A stretch of DNA of 64,000 nucleotides from Acridotheres tristis (taxonomy: Eukaryota; Chordata; Aves; Passeriformes; Sturnidae): contig CM072886.1 of NCBI GenBank assembly GCA_037013685.1, positions 83,706,922 through 83,770,921 on the forward strand, written 5' to 3'. Shown here piece by piece: positions 1 to 11,753 of the stretch. The position numbers and the translations under genes were made by a program. Positions within the stretch are counted from its first letter, which is position 1, and each line of letters starts with the position of its first letter. Below the pieces are notes generated by a model that searched no databases, was not told where the DNA came from, and saw only the letters and a program-made list of their open reading frames with translations.

Positions 1-665
1 TGGGCTTCAGTATATTTGTATATTAGGTATCCATCCCTATGTTTAGCTTTCCCCTCTCACCATGCCTTTGCCTAGCTTCCAAAACAAATTGATTAAAACA
101 AACACCACATTTAAATAAATAATTCTGGTCTACTACAAAAGGGGAAAAAATACTCAAAAAATTGAGTTGTCCCATTACCAAGTAGACAAAACTTATTCCA
201 TTCTTTTTGAGAAAGCAAAATTCCATTAGATTTGTTTAAACACTTAAGAGGTAAATTAGTGAATTTAAAGAGAAAGTACACATGTATTTTCTGTTTGCCT
301 ACACATGGAATATCTGCAATAGAGAAAAAAACATTGATCAAACAGCCTAAATCAGCATGACACAGGACTGGCCCTCAGGAGAGCTACCTGGAAGAACTAC
401 TTCCATACTCCTCAGAATAATGTCTCAGAAGAAAAAAGTGATTAATTACAGTCAGTTACAGTTATTTACAAGGCTGCCTTGAATGCTCTTTAAAGAGTTT
501 TTAGATGCAGCTGTGGAACTGGGAAGAGTCCTTTAAAAAAAAATCACCCAAGTAGCTAGAGAACACAAGTTCAACTTATGAACACAGGGCTAATAAATAT
601 TAAAATATAAAAATTAATATTACACAAGGAGCAGTCCAGTTTAGTTCAGAATCATCACTCAAATG
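1..665. other. AT-rich unique sequence, no gene seen
   Basis: Only short chance frames on the minus strand are open here (67, 76 and, overlapping the next feature, 82 codons), and none resembles a known domain. A-rich runs occur near 533-543. I see no repeat family or RNA gene. Confidence 0.5.
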
Positions 666-856
666 GCAGCGATGGTACTGGAACAGGTTGCCCACAGAGA
701 AGCTGAGGATGCCCCATCCCTGGAAGTATTCAAGACCAAGATGGAAAGGGCCTTGAGTAACTTGCTCTAGTGGGTGGCATCTCTGCCCATGACAGGGAGC
801 TTGGAACTAAGTAATCGTTAATGCTGCTTCCAACACAAGCTATTCTATGAGTCTGA
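666..856 (+). mobile_element. CR1 LINE, 3'-terminal fragment
   Basis: This is the 3' end of a chicken-repeat-1 (CR1) non-LTR retrotransposon in plus orientation. Recognisable blocks in the right order are 'ggaacaggttgcccacagag', 'gatgccccatccctggaagt', 'ttgctctagtgggtggcatc' and the terminal motif 'attctatgagtctg' at about 842-855. CR1 copies are normally cut short at the 5' end, and this one fits: only about 190 bp of the 3' part remain, with no reverse-transcriptase sequence. Many differences from the usual avian consensus suggest a fairly old, inactive copy. The exact 5' breakpoint is uncertain by some tens of bases. Confidence 0.88.
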
Positions 857-3800
857 TTTTTCATCATCAAAACAATTTTATTTATTGAGGAAGGAAAAAA
901 ACAACAAATAAAAACATCAGAAGAAAAACAACAAACCAAACAAACTGCAACACCCAAAGAAAAGCAAGATGGATGCATTTTTGTCTCTAAGTATCAGGAA
1001 ACAAGTATACATTACTGCAAATGTCATAAAATTTCAAGGAAAACCTTCAGAGAAGGCTGCATTTTCTGTGTTTGCCAGGCAGTCATTTAACTTTAAAGTT
1101 CATTACTTAAAATGCACCCTGAAAAGCATTCTACTTTGACAGCTAAATTTAAAATTCTCAATGCAAGACATACCAAAGAGAACAAGTCCTGTTCTTGCAC
1201 TGTGCAGAATAAAAAATTCTCCCAGAATTTATGTTCACTTCTCCTGGACAATCATGAATCTTCCTGGTGAGTTTCTTTCTGAACTGAGCTTATCACTGCA
1301 CTTGCTGGGCTAGCAGTGATGCCCTGCAGCCCTACTGCATATCAGGGAGCCACTGGGACTCAGTTGATCTGGGACAGCAAATTAAACCCTCTGAAAATGC
1401 TCTGACATGAATTTTATCCTTGGTTCCCAGCTTCAACCTAATCTGGACTGTGGCCTGCTTTAGAGCGGGGGGTAACACTTGTTACCTGTTATCTGTTTGG
1501 AACAATTATATCCCACAGAGAAAAAGGAGAAATCTTTCTTTTGTCAAATTCTCTCATGATCGTAAGAGTTCATTTACTGCCACTGACAAGGGGACATAAG
1601 TTATATGCTGTGCCTATAACAGGGATAGTTGGAGCAGTGCCATACTTGTAGTCAATTATTACCTTGAGGAAAGATTTTTTCCAACCCTATACTGATACCA
1701 ATGCTGCAGGGTGACAGAGAACAGTGCTTTCTGCAACAAGCTTCCCCCAAAGCAAGGCAGAAATTTCTTCTTCCTCTCCACCATGATGGCCATTGCTCTC
1801 CTTAGCATGAGCTCACTTATTCCTTATGTCCTCCAGCTCTCAGATACAAACAAAATTAATAATGGAGACCTGCTCTACTCTCCCTTTCTAGAAGCAGAGT
1901 TACCAATCCAAGTGATTTTTGACGTTTTGGAAGACTTCAAGATGGCAAACTGTATGATGTTAAAAGAGGATTCAGAATCATCTCTATGGGTTGAAATATT
2001 TACAGTAATTAGAGATCATTGAAAGCAGGGAAAGAAGAAGCTGTCTGAAACCTTTAAGGTCCAACACACTTACAGATGACATACTCTAAATGCATTCAAT
2101 GATGGACAAGTGCAAAGATACAAAGATGTTCAGATTGTAGGTTGAAATATGTTACAGCACTTCTGAATAGGCTTTCTTGAAATTTCTGTGTTACGCTGGA
2201 GTGTTTAACTGAGAGTTTTGGCAGCTCTGGTACAATACACGCAGCTGCTGTTCTAAAAAAAAATCCATGGATGCAAAGGAATAGAGAAGCACTGGTGAAT
2301 GGAAGAAAAACCCACTGCCTAGATGCATTGCCAGAAATATTTATAAGTAAACAGCCACTTTCCCTTAAGATCTTTCAATACCTGTCCTCGCAGAAGACAG
2401 CTAAGTTACAGCTGTTCAGAAGAGTCAATGCAAGCCATCCAACAAAGCTATGGACCTTGGAACAGAGTTCCAAGCAACAAAATATTGCCTGGCATTTTTA
2501 GTGTGCAATTCACAGAGCTGTTTGTTTGTTATTTAGAAGCACTATAGTAGCAAGCTGTGTAAAAAAACACTTGGAAATCCCAAAAGTCTTATGAATTTTT
2601 AGAATTAATGTTTGTTCATTCTCATTAGTAAGATAGTGTAACATTCCTCTTTTCTGCAAGAGACAAAATGACAACATAAGAACAAAAATAGCATAGAGAA
2701 TCACCAAAAAAAAAAAATCCCCAACACTAAGTAAACCAGAGTCTGATAATGACTTATGCAGATTATGTAGGAGATATCTCCCAGTAAGTGTACACACTGA
2801 AATCAAGGTGTAGCTGTTAGAAATCTGTATCATGACAGAGGATTATTCTCTGAGTAAAATGATTGAATTAATTCCAATGTGTCTTCACAAAAAATGCAAA
2901 CAGTGATCAGTAGTAAAATGTAATACAAGCCAGTCCTTTAAAGCACCTACTCAGCTAAACTATACAGAAGATATAGAGCACATCCTACAAACAACTTAGA
3001 AATGCACACAAAAGATAATAATTTAACTGGCTTAAGGGGGTACAGCCCAGGCAGTAAACAACAAACCAAATCCCCCAAATTTAAATTCAAATGCTCCATG
3101 TTCAATGACAAGTACATCTCAAAGGACAAGTGACTCAAGACAATGCTCCTATTTAACCCTCAAATGTTGTACAGCCTTAAGGTAAGTCTTTTAGGTTAAA
3201 GTCCTATGACACAAACTATTCTTTCTAGTGAGAAAACAAGACAAGATTTGTTCTTTGGAAGCAGTAGAGCAGAGTAATAATATACTGAAGTGCCGGTGAA
3301 CCATTTCATACTGCATTCAGAAAGCAAGAAACATATCCAAGCTTTTCATAGAGCCACCTCACTTAAATACTGCATTTTCCTCCTACAAAAGTCAAAGAAA
3401 TAATGGCATATAATAACAATGCAGAAAACAGGAAGGAAAAAAAGGAATATATTTGTTCAGGTAATTTTGCCAATTGACTGAAACATCTCCAACAGTTATA
3501 CCTGTGAATACAACTGAGTCTGAAAAAAGATAAAATTCACAAACACTATCTAAGAGTTATTTACATTCTCTCTCCGTTTTACCCAATAACCTTATGAATA
3601 AGTGTTGATCCTTTCCAAAAGGGTAGTAAGATCACCACTGGAATAGCAGGTAAAACCAGTATTGCTGCCTCTAATCTCAAATTTGGAACACACATTTCAT
3701 TATTTTTAAAGTCTTGCTTAATAATATTCTTTTTTTATTAATGATTTTTATTTTTCACGTTCATTTGCTTTCTCTTAAAAAATGATCAGTCACACATGAC

Positions 3801-6800
3801 TTTAATTTTCCTAAGACCACCAGGCATGGACTTACAGAGGACTGTAAATTACAACTGCAGGGATGTGCTTTCACAACACTCCTTCCCCCTTAACCACTTC
3901 CCAGCATACAGCCATTCAGGGTGAATTTAGAGAGAGTTATACACCAAAAAGCTGCTTTCAGACTCATCAACTTGATTATCCTCATTAAAAAAAAAGTACA
4001 TTAAGGGTCACAAATTAGGAGATGCTGAAAACCACAGTTCCACATGTTACAAAAAACTTAGCTACAGAGGTGGCAGTTAAATATAAATTTTCTTAGATTG
4101 GCTTATTATTCCACCTCTCCTTCCTGAATCAAGATATTATTTCAATGAAGATTTTTCAAGTTGGGTTTGTTAAGTGTTCACATATCATCTTGCCAAAAAA
4201 TGAACATAAATGGAAGACAGCACCAATATACTGTGGCAATAAGTAAGAAAACTTGAGAGTCTTTTTAACTCCCAAAGAATGAGCTTAGCTCTTTTTTTCC
4301 CCACAGTCAAGTTGCAATATGATCTACTTCAAAAGAAAAACAATAGGACACCAGAGGATTTATTATGGTTGATCATAATCAGACCAATAAATACATTCTA
4401 CTTTAATCATTCAGAAATGGTTTGTCCAAACTTATTCACACACTGGAAATTATCTTTTTCTCCTCAAAATCTTTCCTACCAGCCTGACACGTTTAACACA
4501 CCAATGATCATTGCTACTTGGATTTCATATTTGAAAAATCGATCCCTCCACAAGACATAGGTACAATAAAAAGAGAAGAAAAATAAGTTATTGATCCCAT
4601 GAAACAGGACCAACAATTTGAGCACTAGCACTGAATTTGGGGAATGAGAACTCAGAAACTGAGACAGAAACAAGTTTGAGGACAAAAATAATGTTGAGAT
4701 AAGTGGTATTACATTTTTATTGGTCATCATTTTATTTAAAAAAAAAACAAATGAACAAAAAGCCCCAGGAGAACTGATCAAGTATCCATTTTCTTGCATT
4801 TAGAAACAACAGAATGAAACAGTAAAGGATTTTTTTCCTTCTGATGGAAAACATTGTGTTCATTTTAAATCTCCCACTGAAAATTTACTTCTTCTGTCAC
4901 TTGCAATTTTAAGCAATAAGTAGTTTAGAGGACCAGATAAACTTCACCATTAGTCCATTTATTGTGAACCCCTTTGTCTAAATCCCTTCCAAGGACAGCA
5001 AGAACTGCTATTATTGATTCACTTGCAGCATTAACGACTTCTGAAAAGTACCAAATGACATTGCTGTTGCAATGGTGGTACACCTGGAGTTTATATAACC
5101 ACTAAAGAAGTGATAATGCTCTATCCAAAAAATAACCTGCTAGAATTGGACAACACGGTCCATAACCTTCCCAGGGCTTTTCCCTATAAGAAGGCTGGCT
5201 AAGTCTGCAAGTGTTAATGCCTTTTGAGCAATCAGGAAGACTAATGGAATCAATATGTCATAGACATGTGGCAAAGACAGCATAAGTATTCATGAAGCAG
5301 AAAGCAAATTAATAAGAAAAGACTAGTTCGCACTTAAAATTCTAGAAGAAGATAACTGTTATTTGCTTAATTCCCTTTAAGAAGAATAGCCTACACTACC
5401 ATATGCAATGTTTGAAAACCACGCTTGCTTACAGATTAGTTCAATTCCTTTGAAGAGTCCATCATGTTCTTAGCATATATGCAAGAAGTAGTATTTATAC
5501 CAAAGATTTAATATTGACAAGGGCATCCATGACATTCAGTTCTAATACAGTTACATTTGCAGCAATTCAGGCTGCTGAGTAAAAATTCATTTCTTTATAT
5601 CACATCTAATTCATAAACAGTCCTCACTTCATTTACTCATACTATTTCTTTTCTTTACCTGGAAAAAATGCTGAAATTTTAAGTAAATGTGTTTTGCCAT
5701 GCCTCAGCAGTTACCTCTGTCAGCAAGCATAAATCCTCCTACTACACACCAGAATTGGATATTCCAAAAACAAGTTCTCTCAAGCAGAAAAGTGACATTT
5801 CCAGGCTAAGCCTTCAAAACTTTTACTACATAAGTTAAAAAGTTATGATGGTAGAATTTCAACCTTTGGAGTGCCTAGAGAAAACTTACTGCATTGGGGA
5901 AGAAAATATATTAGAAAAGGATAGGATAAACTAGTAGCCTAGTAATGCCTGTGAGTGCTGCCCATCTCTACAGCCAGCTGGACTCTCAAGATGCTGCCAA
6001 ACAACTTCAAACAGAATGGGGATGGGGAGTAGCAACGTCACTCTGTCACTTCAACCCATATCAACATGCTTTGGAAGACACAGCACAGTGCTCACGTTGT
6101 TCTGAGCCAAAACTCAGTTCTGTCTCTTGTGCCAAAGAAAAGTAAGAAATGTCATCACAATCTTCCTACAGACCTCAGATCAATCTCTCAAGCAAATGTC
6201 ATGACCAGGTTTACAATTTTCCAGGTGGCAGGCATGAATCTGAAGAACATGCACATATGTGTATGCCATATTCTTAGTCTTTTTTATACTCACAGTGGAT
6301 GAGATTTGTCACCCTCTTTCCCTTCCCAGGTAATTTTCCAACACATCGAAAGCTACTTCTGCATTTTGGAATGAACCCAACAAGAAGGTGCTCACACACT
6401 TGCATAAAAATCCAATCATAGCATGGGAATTTTGTGGGATTTTTTTCCCACACAGGTGAAATACTCTCAGGCTCCCAAAAGCTGAAAGTAGGGGTTAGTA
6501 CAAATGGGGACAAAAGCAAGAAAAACAATCATCATCTGGTCTTAATACAATGTTTGTTGTGTGTTTGCAGTGTAGTTATTCGGAAAAAACAAAGATCAGC
6601 AGATCAAAGATGAAGTGATTTCTAATAAAAAATTGCAGGGTGCCTACTGAGCATCTTCCAGAACTAGCAACAGCAGTAGTTATAATACTTTATGTTTAGC
6701 CTGCTATTTGTAGATAGGTAGTTACAAACTACATTCTACAACTAATTGTATCCTACAACATCCAGAGTGGGCCACTCTGTAGTATGTTTTAACTACAGAT

Positions 6801-7538
6801 TCATATGCCTCCTTTTTCAAATCATTAAAAATGAACCATTTTCAAGCAAGACCTCAAACAAGTAAGGTTAGGTACTCAGTTCTTTTGACATAAACATGAT
6901 TTAGTGTCTAAGTTTCAAGGGAGGTCCAAGACAAGATCAGTTGACAGAAAGACTACCACTATAAATCTGATGTCATCCACAGAAGTTTCTTTTAAAATAT
7001 AAAATGATCTTTAAATCATTAGTTTTCTAGACACTAAGCAATGTGCAAATACTACAAAGTAAGCTACCTTGACATAAGTAATAATACCACTTTCAGAAGG
7101 TAATACAACGTCATAGCATAGCTCCCACAGTCATCCAATATAACTTCCCATTAAAATGTCAGCAGACAATATACAGTTGTTCTGCCTATGAAACTGAAGT
7201 GAAGGGCAATAAGAAAACATGCATATTACTGCATGTATGTTCTAAGGTATATACTGTTAAATCCACACCCAAAAATTCTACTCCATTTTCATGCATTGCT
7301 GGAGTATACTACATCCACTGTATTAGAATAAAGGCTGAATTAAAAAAAAAATAATACTTGTGCTAGACGGTATCACCTGCTCTCTTGAAAGGAATTTACA
7401 TGGGAGAAGTGACACCCTCAAGAATGCATTGGCTCACGTTGGGGTCCTGGTCAGCTTTGCTGGGCAGAAGTCCATGGGAAACAGTATTTAAAGCACTGGC
7501 AGTGTAAATCAGTCACATGCATTTAAAGAATTTGCCTC
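857..7538. other. AT-rich unique sequence, no gene seen
   Basis: About 6.7 kb with no gene or repeat family I can name. Open frames are 60-115 codons on both strands. The 103-codon plus frame at 1711-2022 and the two 107-codon minus frames at 2510-2833 and 4476-4799 show no domain, and their composition follows the local AT-richness. Homopolymer A runs lie near 2706-2717 and 4738-4747. An old intron or spacer is the simplest reading. Confidence 0.5.
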
Positions 7539-8065
7539 TGTCACGTTTTAACCCCAGTGGGCAGCAAAACACCACCTAATCCCTTGCTAACTCCCTCACA
7601 GTGGGATGACAGAGAATCAAAAAGATAAAAATGTAAGAACACATGGGTTGAGATAAAGACGGCTTAAAAGGTGCAAAGGTATGCGAGCAAAGCAAAACAA
7701 GTCATTTGTTCACCACCTCCCAGGGTCAGGCAGCTGTTCAGCCATTCCCCGAAAAGCAGGGCTCCATCACATTTAACAGCAACCTGGGAATACAAGCACC
7801 ATCACTCCCAAGGTCACCTACTCCTCTTAATTTCACCCTCTTCCTTCTTCCCCTTGTGCCTCCTGGTAACAACTTTATACAATATGGGTCATTTGGGGTC
7901 TGCTGTCCTGGCTGTGTCCTGTCTCAACTTCTTCTGCACTCCCAGCCTCCTCCACTGCTGGTGGGACAATTTGAGAAACCGAAAAGACTGTAAGAACATC
8001 CAAAAGATAGCACCATAGAAATTGCTCTGAAGAAAATTAACTTTATTCCAGCCACAACTGGTGGA
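7539..8065 (-). mobile_element. Solo LTR, avian ERVL-type, minus strand
   Basis: About 527 bp that reads, on the minus strand, as a long terminal repeat of the avian ERVL-like class. The left end is 'tgtcacgttttaacccc' (the LTR 3' end reversed) and the right end is 'gaagaaaattaactttattc' followed by a decayed terminal motif. Internal blocks such as 'gtgggttgagataaagac' and 'gcagggctccatcac' match my memory of this family. A TATA-like 'ctttatac' (7873-7880, read in reverse as GTATAAAG) sits where a U3 promoter is expected. The flanks 'gcctc' (7534-7538) and 'gccac' (8066-8070) agree at 4 of 5 bases and may be a worn target-site duplication. No internal retroviral sequence adjoins it, so it is probably a solo LTR left by recombination. 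Frames of 95 and 115 codons inside it are accidental. Confidence 0.8.
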
Positions 8066-9756
8066 GCCACATGCTTACATAGTCTGAGACAACTATTATC
8101 CAAAAGATAGATAAGGAAATTTTTTTTAATACAAAAGTGAAAGATCAGTCAAGCTTAGTCAAAACACAGATCTTCCTGTCAAAACATTCAGAGCAATGGC
8201 AAAGATACCACTCAGTTCAGCAGAGTTAACTCATTCTTTCAGAGGTAAAGGCAGCACACATAGCTTACTGCTCTTAAGGAAAAGTTGTCTGAAGCAGACT
8301 TGCCCATGAAAGCATCTCTCTAGTCACTAATTTTGTCTTAGTCTGAATTTTTACCTGGTACAACCCACTAAATATTTCTCAGACTACACATTTATGAGCA
8401 CATGTCTGAGTAAACACAAACTGCACAAATTAAGTGTAGTTTATTGAAACAGGCTCTCTAAGCCTCCTTCAAAGATAAAGATACTCTGATGAAAATGAAA
8501 AAAGTTTCCTAAGATGCTACAAGCCTTATCACTTCCACAGCATTCACTGAGACATAATCCCATTTATGACTATAGAATTGATGGATTACCACTTTCCAGA
8601 CATGGTCTTGGTCCCTCTAGCCCACAGGCCTGTATTGCCATGTCAATCTCTTCAGAAGATTACCACAGTGATGATGCAAAGTAGGATACGCTGGTATTGA
8701 AATACTACAATTTAAAAGGTTGCTGTAGAAAGAGTTTTTAAAATTCATTTTAGAAGTTGGCATAGTTTCCTGGGGCATCAAACTAAGATACCTGAACTTT
8801 AAAGGCTTTGTTGGTAAGAAGGGTTGATAGGCAGGTAGAAGGCTAGGACTTCTAACAACATGGTAATAGCTGCTTTAGGGTTTTTAGATACCCCTTGGGT
8901 TACAGCAGATGAAACTTCTTCAGGAAAAGAAAAAAACATGTACAATACAGTGGGAAGATTGGTTTGTGGGTTTTATATTTAATGATTTGATACACTGGGA
9001 TTGTGACCTTCACAGGAAAAATAGAAGAAAAAAGAAAGCAAAGATTAAAAGGAGCATTATACCACTTCCCAACACAGCCACATCTACACTGAATGTTGCA
9101 GATGCAGTAGAGCCTGGTTTGTATCATTGTGAAGAATCAATGCTAATTTAATAAATAAAAAACCCACAAGCAGAAAAGAAATCATCAAAGCAGTCTCCAG
9201 AAACTGAATGCCCTACTGCATGATGAGATGACAAGAAAAGGCTCATTGCCACCCAGGTTAATGGTTAATTAAAGAAACCACCAGCAAAGTGAGGCAAAAA
9301 GTCCTTCCAGAATATTTGAAATTCCTAGCAGAAATAAGACATTTTTGCTGTCTTCAAAGGAGTCAAGTAGCAAGAAACACTTTCAGCCAAACAATACCCA
9401 AGCATTCTCCTGTTAAAGACAAGGCAAATTTGCTGGCTGTTACTTGGTAACATCTGGGGGAAAATATGAAGCAACAGGGTCAGAGAAAACCAAAAGAGAA
9501 GGGGAAAATAAGTGAACCTAAAACCTTGGTCTTCAAAAGGAGTAGGGCTGTGTGCCTCTCAACTAAACTATCAAGACAGACTCCTCACTGTTAGTAAAGG
9601 TCACAAATCAGTTCAGTGGTTTTAGTCCTGTTTGCATCCTTCCCAAGATATAAGTTCATTAAATTCAGATATTCCTGTTAAAGAAAAATAAATTCAAAGC
9701 ACAGGGCTGCTGTTAACTTGCTTAGAAGAAAGAACAACTAGTAATAGCAAATGCTT
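8066..9756. other. AT-rich unique sequence, no gene seen
   Basis: About 1.7 kb between two LTR-type repeats. Frames of 75 and 80 codons overlap on opposite strands at 8900-9151 and look accidental. No repeat family recognised. Confidence 0.45.
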
Positions 9757-10116
9757 TGGCAGTCCTGTGTTTGTCTCGCATGCCTTTTGTAGCAGCTTGG
9801 AGCTCTGGGCTCTGTGATTTTCTGAGCTCCAATCCCAGGCAGAGCAGTAAAAGCCTCATAGGGGTGGGGCTGTCCAAGAAGAAAGTTGAGGAGGGAGCCA
9901 TGTTGTGGCAGTCTTGTGTTCCCCTTGGAATGCCTTTTGTTGCTGCAGAGTGCTTGGAGCTCGGGACTTTGTGGTTTTCTGAACCCCAACCCTAGGCAGA
10001 GGAATAAAAGCCTCAGAGGGGTGAGGTTGGTGCTAAACAGATGTGGAGGGAGATGTGTTGTGGCAGTCTTGTGTTCCCTTTGGCATACCTATTTCTGCTG
10101 GTTTTGCATTAATTGA
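9757..10116 (+). repeat. Tandem repeat, unit about 150 bp, 2.4 copies
   Basis: Three successive blocks start with nearly the same words: 'tggcagtcctgtgttt' at 9757, 'tggcagtcttgtgttcc' at 9906 and 'tggcagtcttgtgttccc' at 10061, giving periods of 149 and 155 bp. Each of the two full units also carries a 'atgccttttgt' block, a 'ttggagctc' block, an 'aggcagag' block and 'taaaagcctca'. The third unit fades after about 40-50 bases. The units differ by substitutions and small indels, so the array is not very recent. It directly precedes, and probably belongs to, the long LTR-like repeat that follows; tandem repeats of this kind are common in the U3 part of LTRs. Confidence 0.85.
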
Positions 10117-11506
10117 GTTTTGGTGAGGAGGGAATGAGCCCAGCCATGGAAGTGATGCTCTAAGAGAAGCTGCTATCAGCTTTCTCTGTGCCTGGCAAAA
10201 ATCAATTGCTGGCTGGCTCTGAGAATAGGCTGATAAGCCAATTAGAGAGTTAAACACACCCCTGTGAGAGTCACATTTTAAAATCAACTAACCCCAGGAT
10301 TTTCTCTCTTCTTCTGGCCTGAGTACAGGTAACAGGCCATGCTGGCCCCCGGTGTGGCCAGGCCAGGCAGGCTCTGCTGCAGGGCCAGGCCCCGTCCTGG
10401 GGATCTCGCTGGGCCCCATCGTGGCAGGGCCAGGCCCTGCTCTGCTGCAGCTCTGGCTGAGCCTGATCCCCCTCTCCCCAGCACAGCCAGACCGGCCCAT
10501 GGCTTGGCTGAAATGCTGCCCCCGCTGAGTTCCACCAGAAACCAGCGGGCAGGGGACAGGGAAGCTGTCGACCCACAGCACGCTGTCACTGTGTTCTAGC
10601 CTGGCTGCTAAGATCCTAGCTTTCCCCCCAGCACAGCCATCAAAGAATTCTCCACCATAAACAGCTCCAGCCCCCACCCGGCAGGGACCCCATGACTATC
10701 TGCAGGCCTCAGAGGAGATATTAACTGTTTTAGTGCACAGATGAGACTTGCAAACCTTCAACCCTCTCTTGAGTGGGAGAAGAGGACAGAGTGAAGACAT
10801 GTAGAGAAACAACATGAAGACACCAAGGTGTGTAAAGGAGTCAGGTCCCAGAGGGGAGGAGAATGAGGAGAAGCCTTAGGCTTAGTCAGGCTGCAATTCT
10901 CTTGTAAGCCATGGTGATGGACTATGATATACTTAAAATCCCTGTAAATCATGGAAAAAGCATGGGGGGATGGAGCATTCACATTGTAGATATGAGCAAA
11001 GGCATCCATGCTGAACAAGCAGATGTTGAAGTAGCTGTGATTTGATGAGAAGCTTGAACAGAGAGAGAGGAGAGTGATGAAGACCCTTTGCCCCCAGGGG
11101 AGAAGATCTCTGTTCCCAGAGATGAAGATGATCTCAGAGATAGATGAAGAGAACCTTTGCTTTTGAACAGCTCATCCTGAAAATAGTCATGGGGATAAGT
11201 TGACATGGCCCATGAACGCAGCTGTGGGAAGGCTATAAGAGATGGAGGGAATCCATGACTGCAGATTCCCAGGCAGCTGCTATTCATGGAAATTAAAAGC
11301 CACAAAAGAAACTGTTTTCCTGTGTAGAAGTCTCCATAGCATGACAAGAGAGGCTCCTCTCTCTAAGTGAACTGAAGAGAGACTATTCTAGAGGTGATAA
11401 ACGACTGATTTGTTTCTGTACATTGTCAGTGAGAGGGAAAAGGAGGAGGGGAGGAGAAGTGTTTTGAAGGTTTTATTCTAATTCCTATTATTCTTTTAGT
11501 TTTGTT

Positions 11507-11512
11507 AATAAA
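11507..11512 (+). promoter_or_regulatory. Polyadenylation signal in LTR-like repeat
   Basis: AATAAA in the context 'ttttgttaataaagctttcc', followed by T-rich sequence. It lies about 120 bp before the likely LTR end, which suits an R-U5 junction. Recognition is by motif and position only. Confidence 0.5.
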
Positions 11513-11696
11513 GCTTTCCTTTATACTCTTTAAAGTTTGAGCCTCCTTTGCCTTCCTCCTAATCCTATCTCACAGCTGGAAATGAATAAATAATTCTAGT
11601 GGATGGCAATTTGGCCAGCACTAAACTCACCACAAAAGTTTCCTTGTGTCCATAAAGGAATATGCTTTGATCATTTGTTCCCAAATAAAAATATCT

Positions 11697-11753
11697 CATA
11701 GAAACATAGAACAGTTTGGGTTGGTAAGGACCTTAAACATCATCTAGACCATG
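11697..11753 (-). mobile_element. CR1 LINE, 3' tail fragment, minus strand
   Basis: The words 'catagaaacatagaacagtt', 'tgggttggtaaggacctt' and 'aaacatcatctaga' are the reversed 3' end of CR1 (terminal repeat, then the conserved ...GGTCC...CCAACCC... region). Only about 57 bp are clear, and the rest of the element is lost or too diverged. It sits just after the long LTR-like repeat, which may have cut it. Confidence 0.75.

Larger units (their letters stand above)
9757..11634 (+). mobile_element. Long LTR-like repeat (passerine ERV type), plus strand
   Basis: This block reads as one composite repeat: the 150-bp tandem array, a GC-rich centre (about 10300-10700, CpG-containing, unlike its surroundings), a purine-rich stretch with 'gagagagaggagagtgatga' (about 11060-11080) and a tail with AATAAA at 11507-11512 followed by 'cctcctaatcctatctcaca'. 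That tail is typical of avian LTR 3' ends, with 'ctaaactcaccaca' at 11621-11634 a likely terminus. I recognise the overall order as a repeat found many times in songbird genomes but cannot name the family. Frames of 101, 129 and 122 codons on the minus strand lie inside it and are by-products of its GC content. The 5' boundary and the exact 3' boundary (11634, or up to about 11698) are uncertain, and no coding retroviral region is present. Confidence 0.65.

Noticed and set aside
1711..2022. 103-codon plus-strand frame starting with Met
   Set aside because: No domain, composition follows local AT content, no splice or promoter context; frames of this size are expected by chance in 64 kb.
10284..10677. 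Three overlapping GC-rich frames of 101-129 codons on the minus strand
   Set aside because: They lie inside the LTR-like repeat, and several phases are open together because stop codons are rare in GC-rich sequence.
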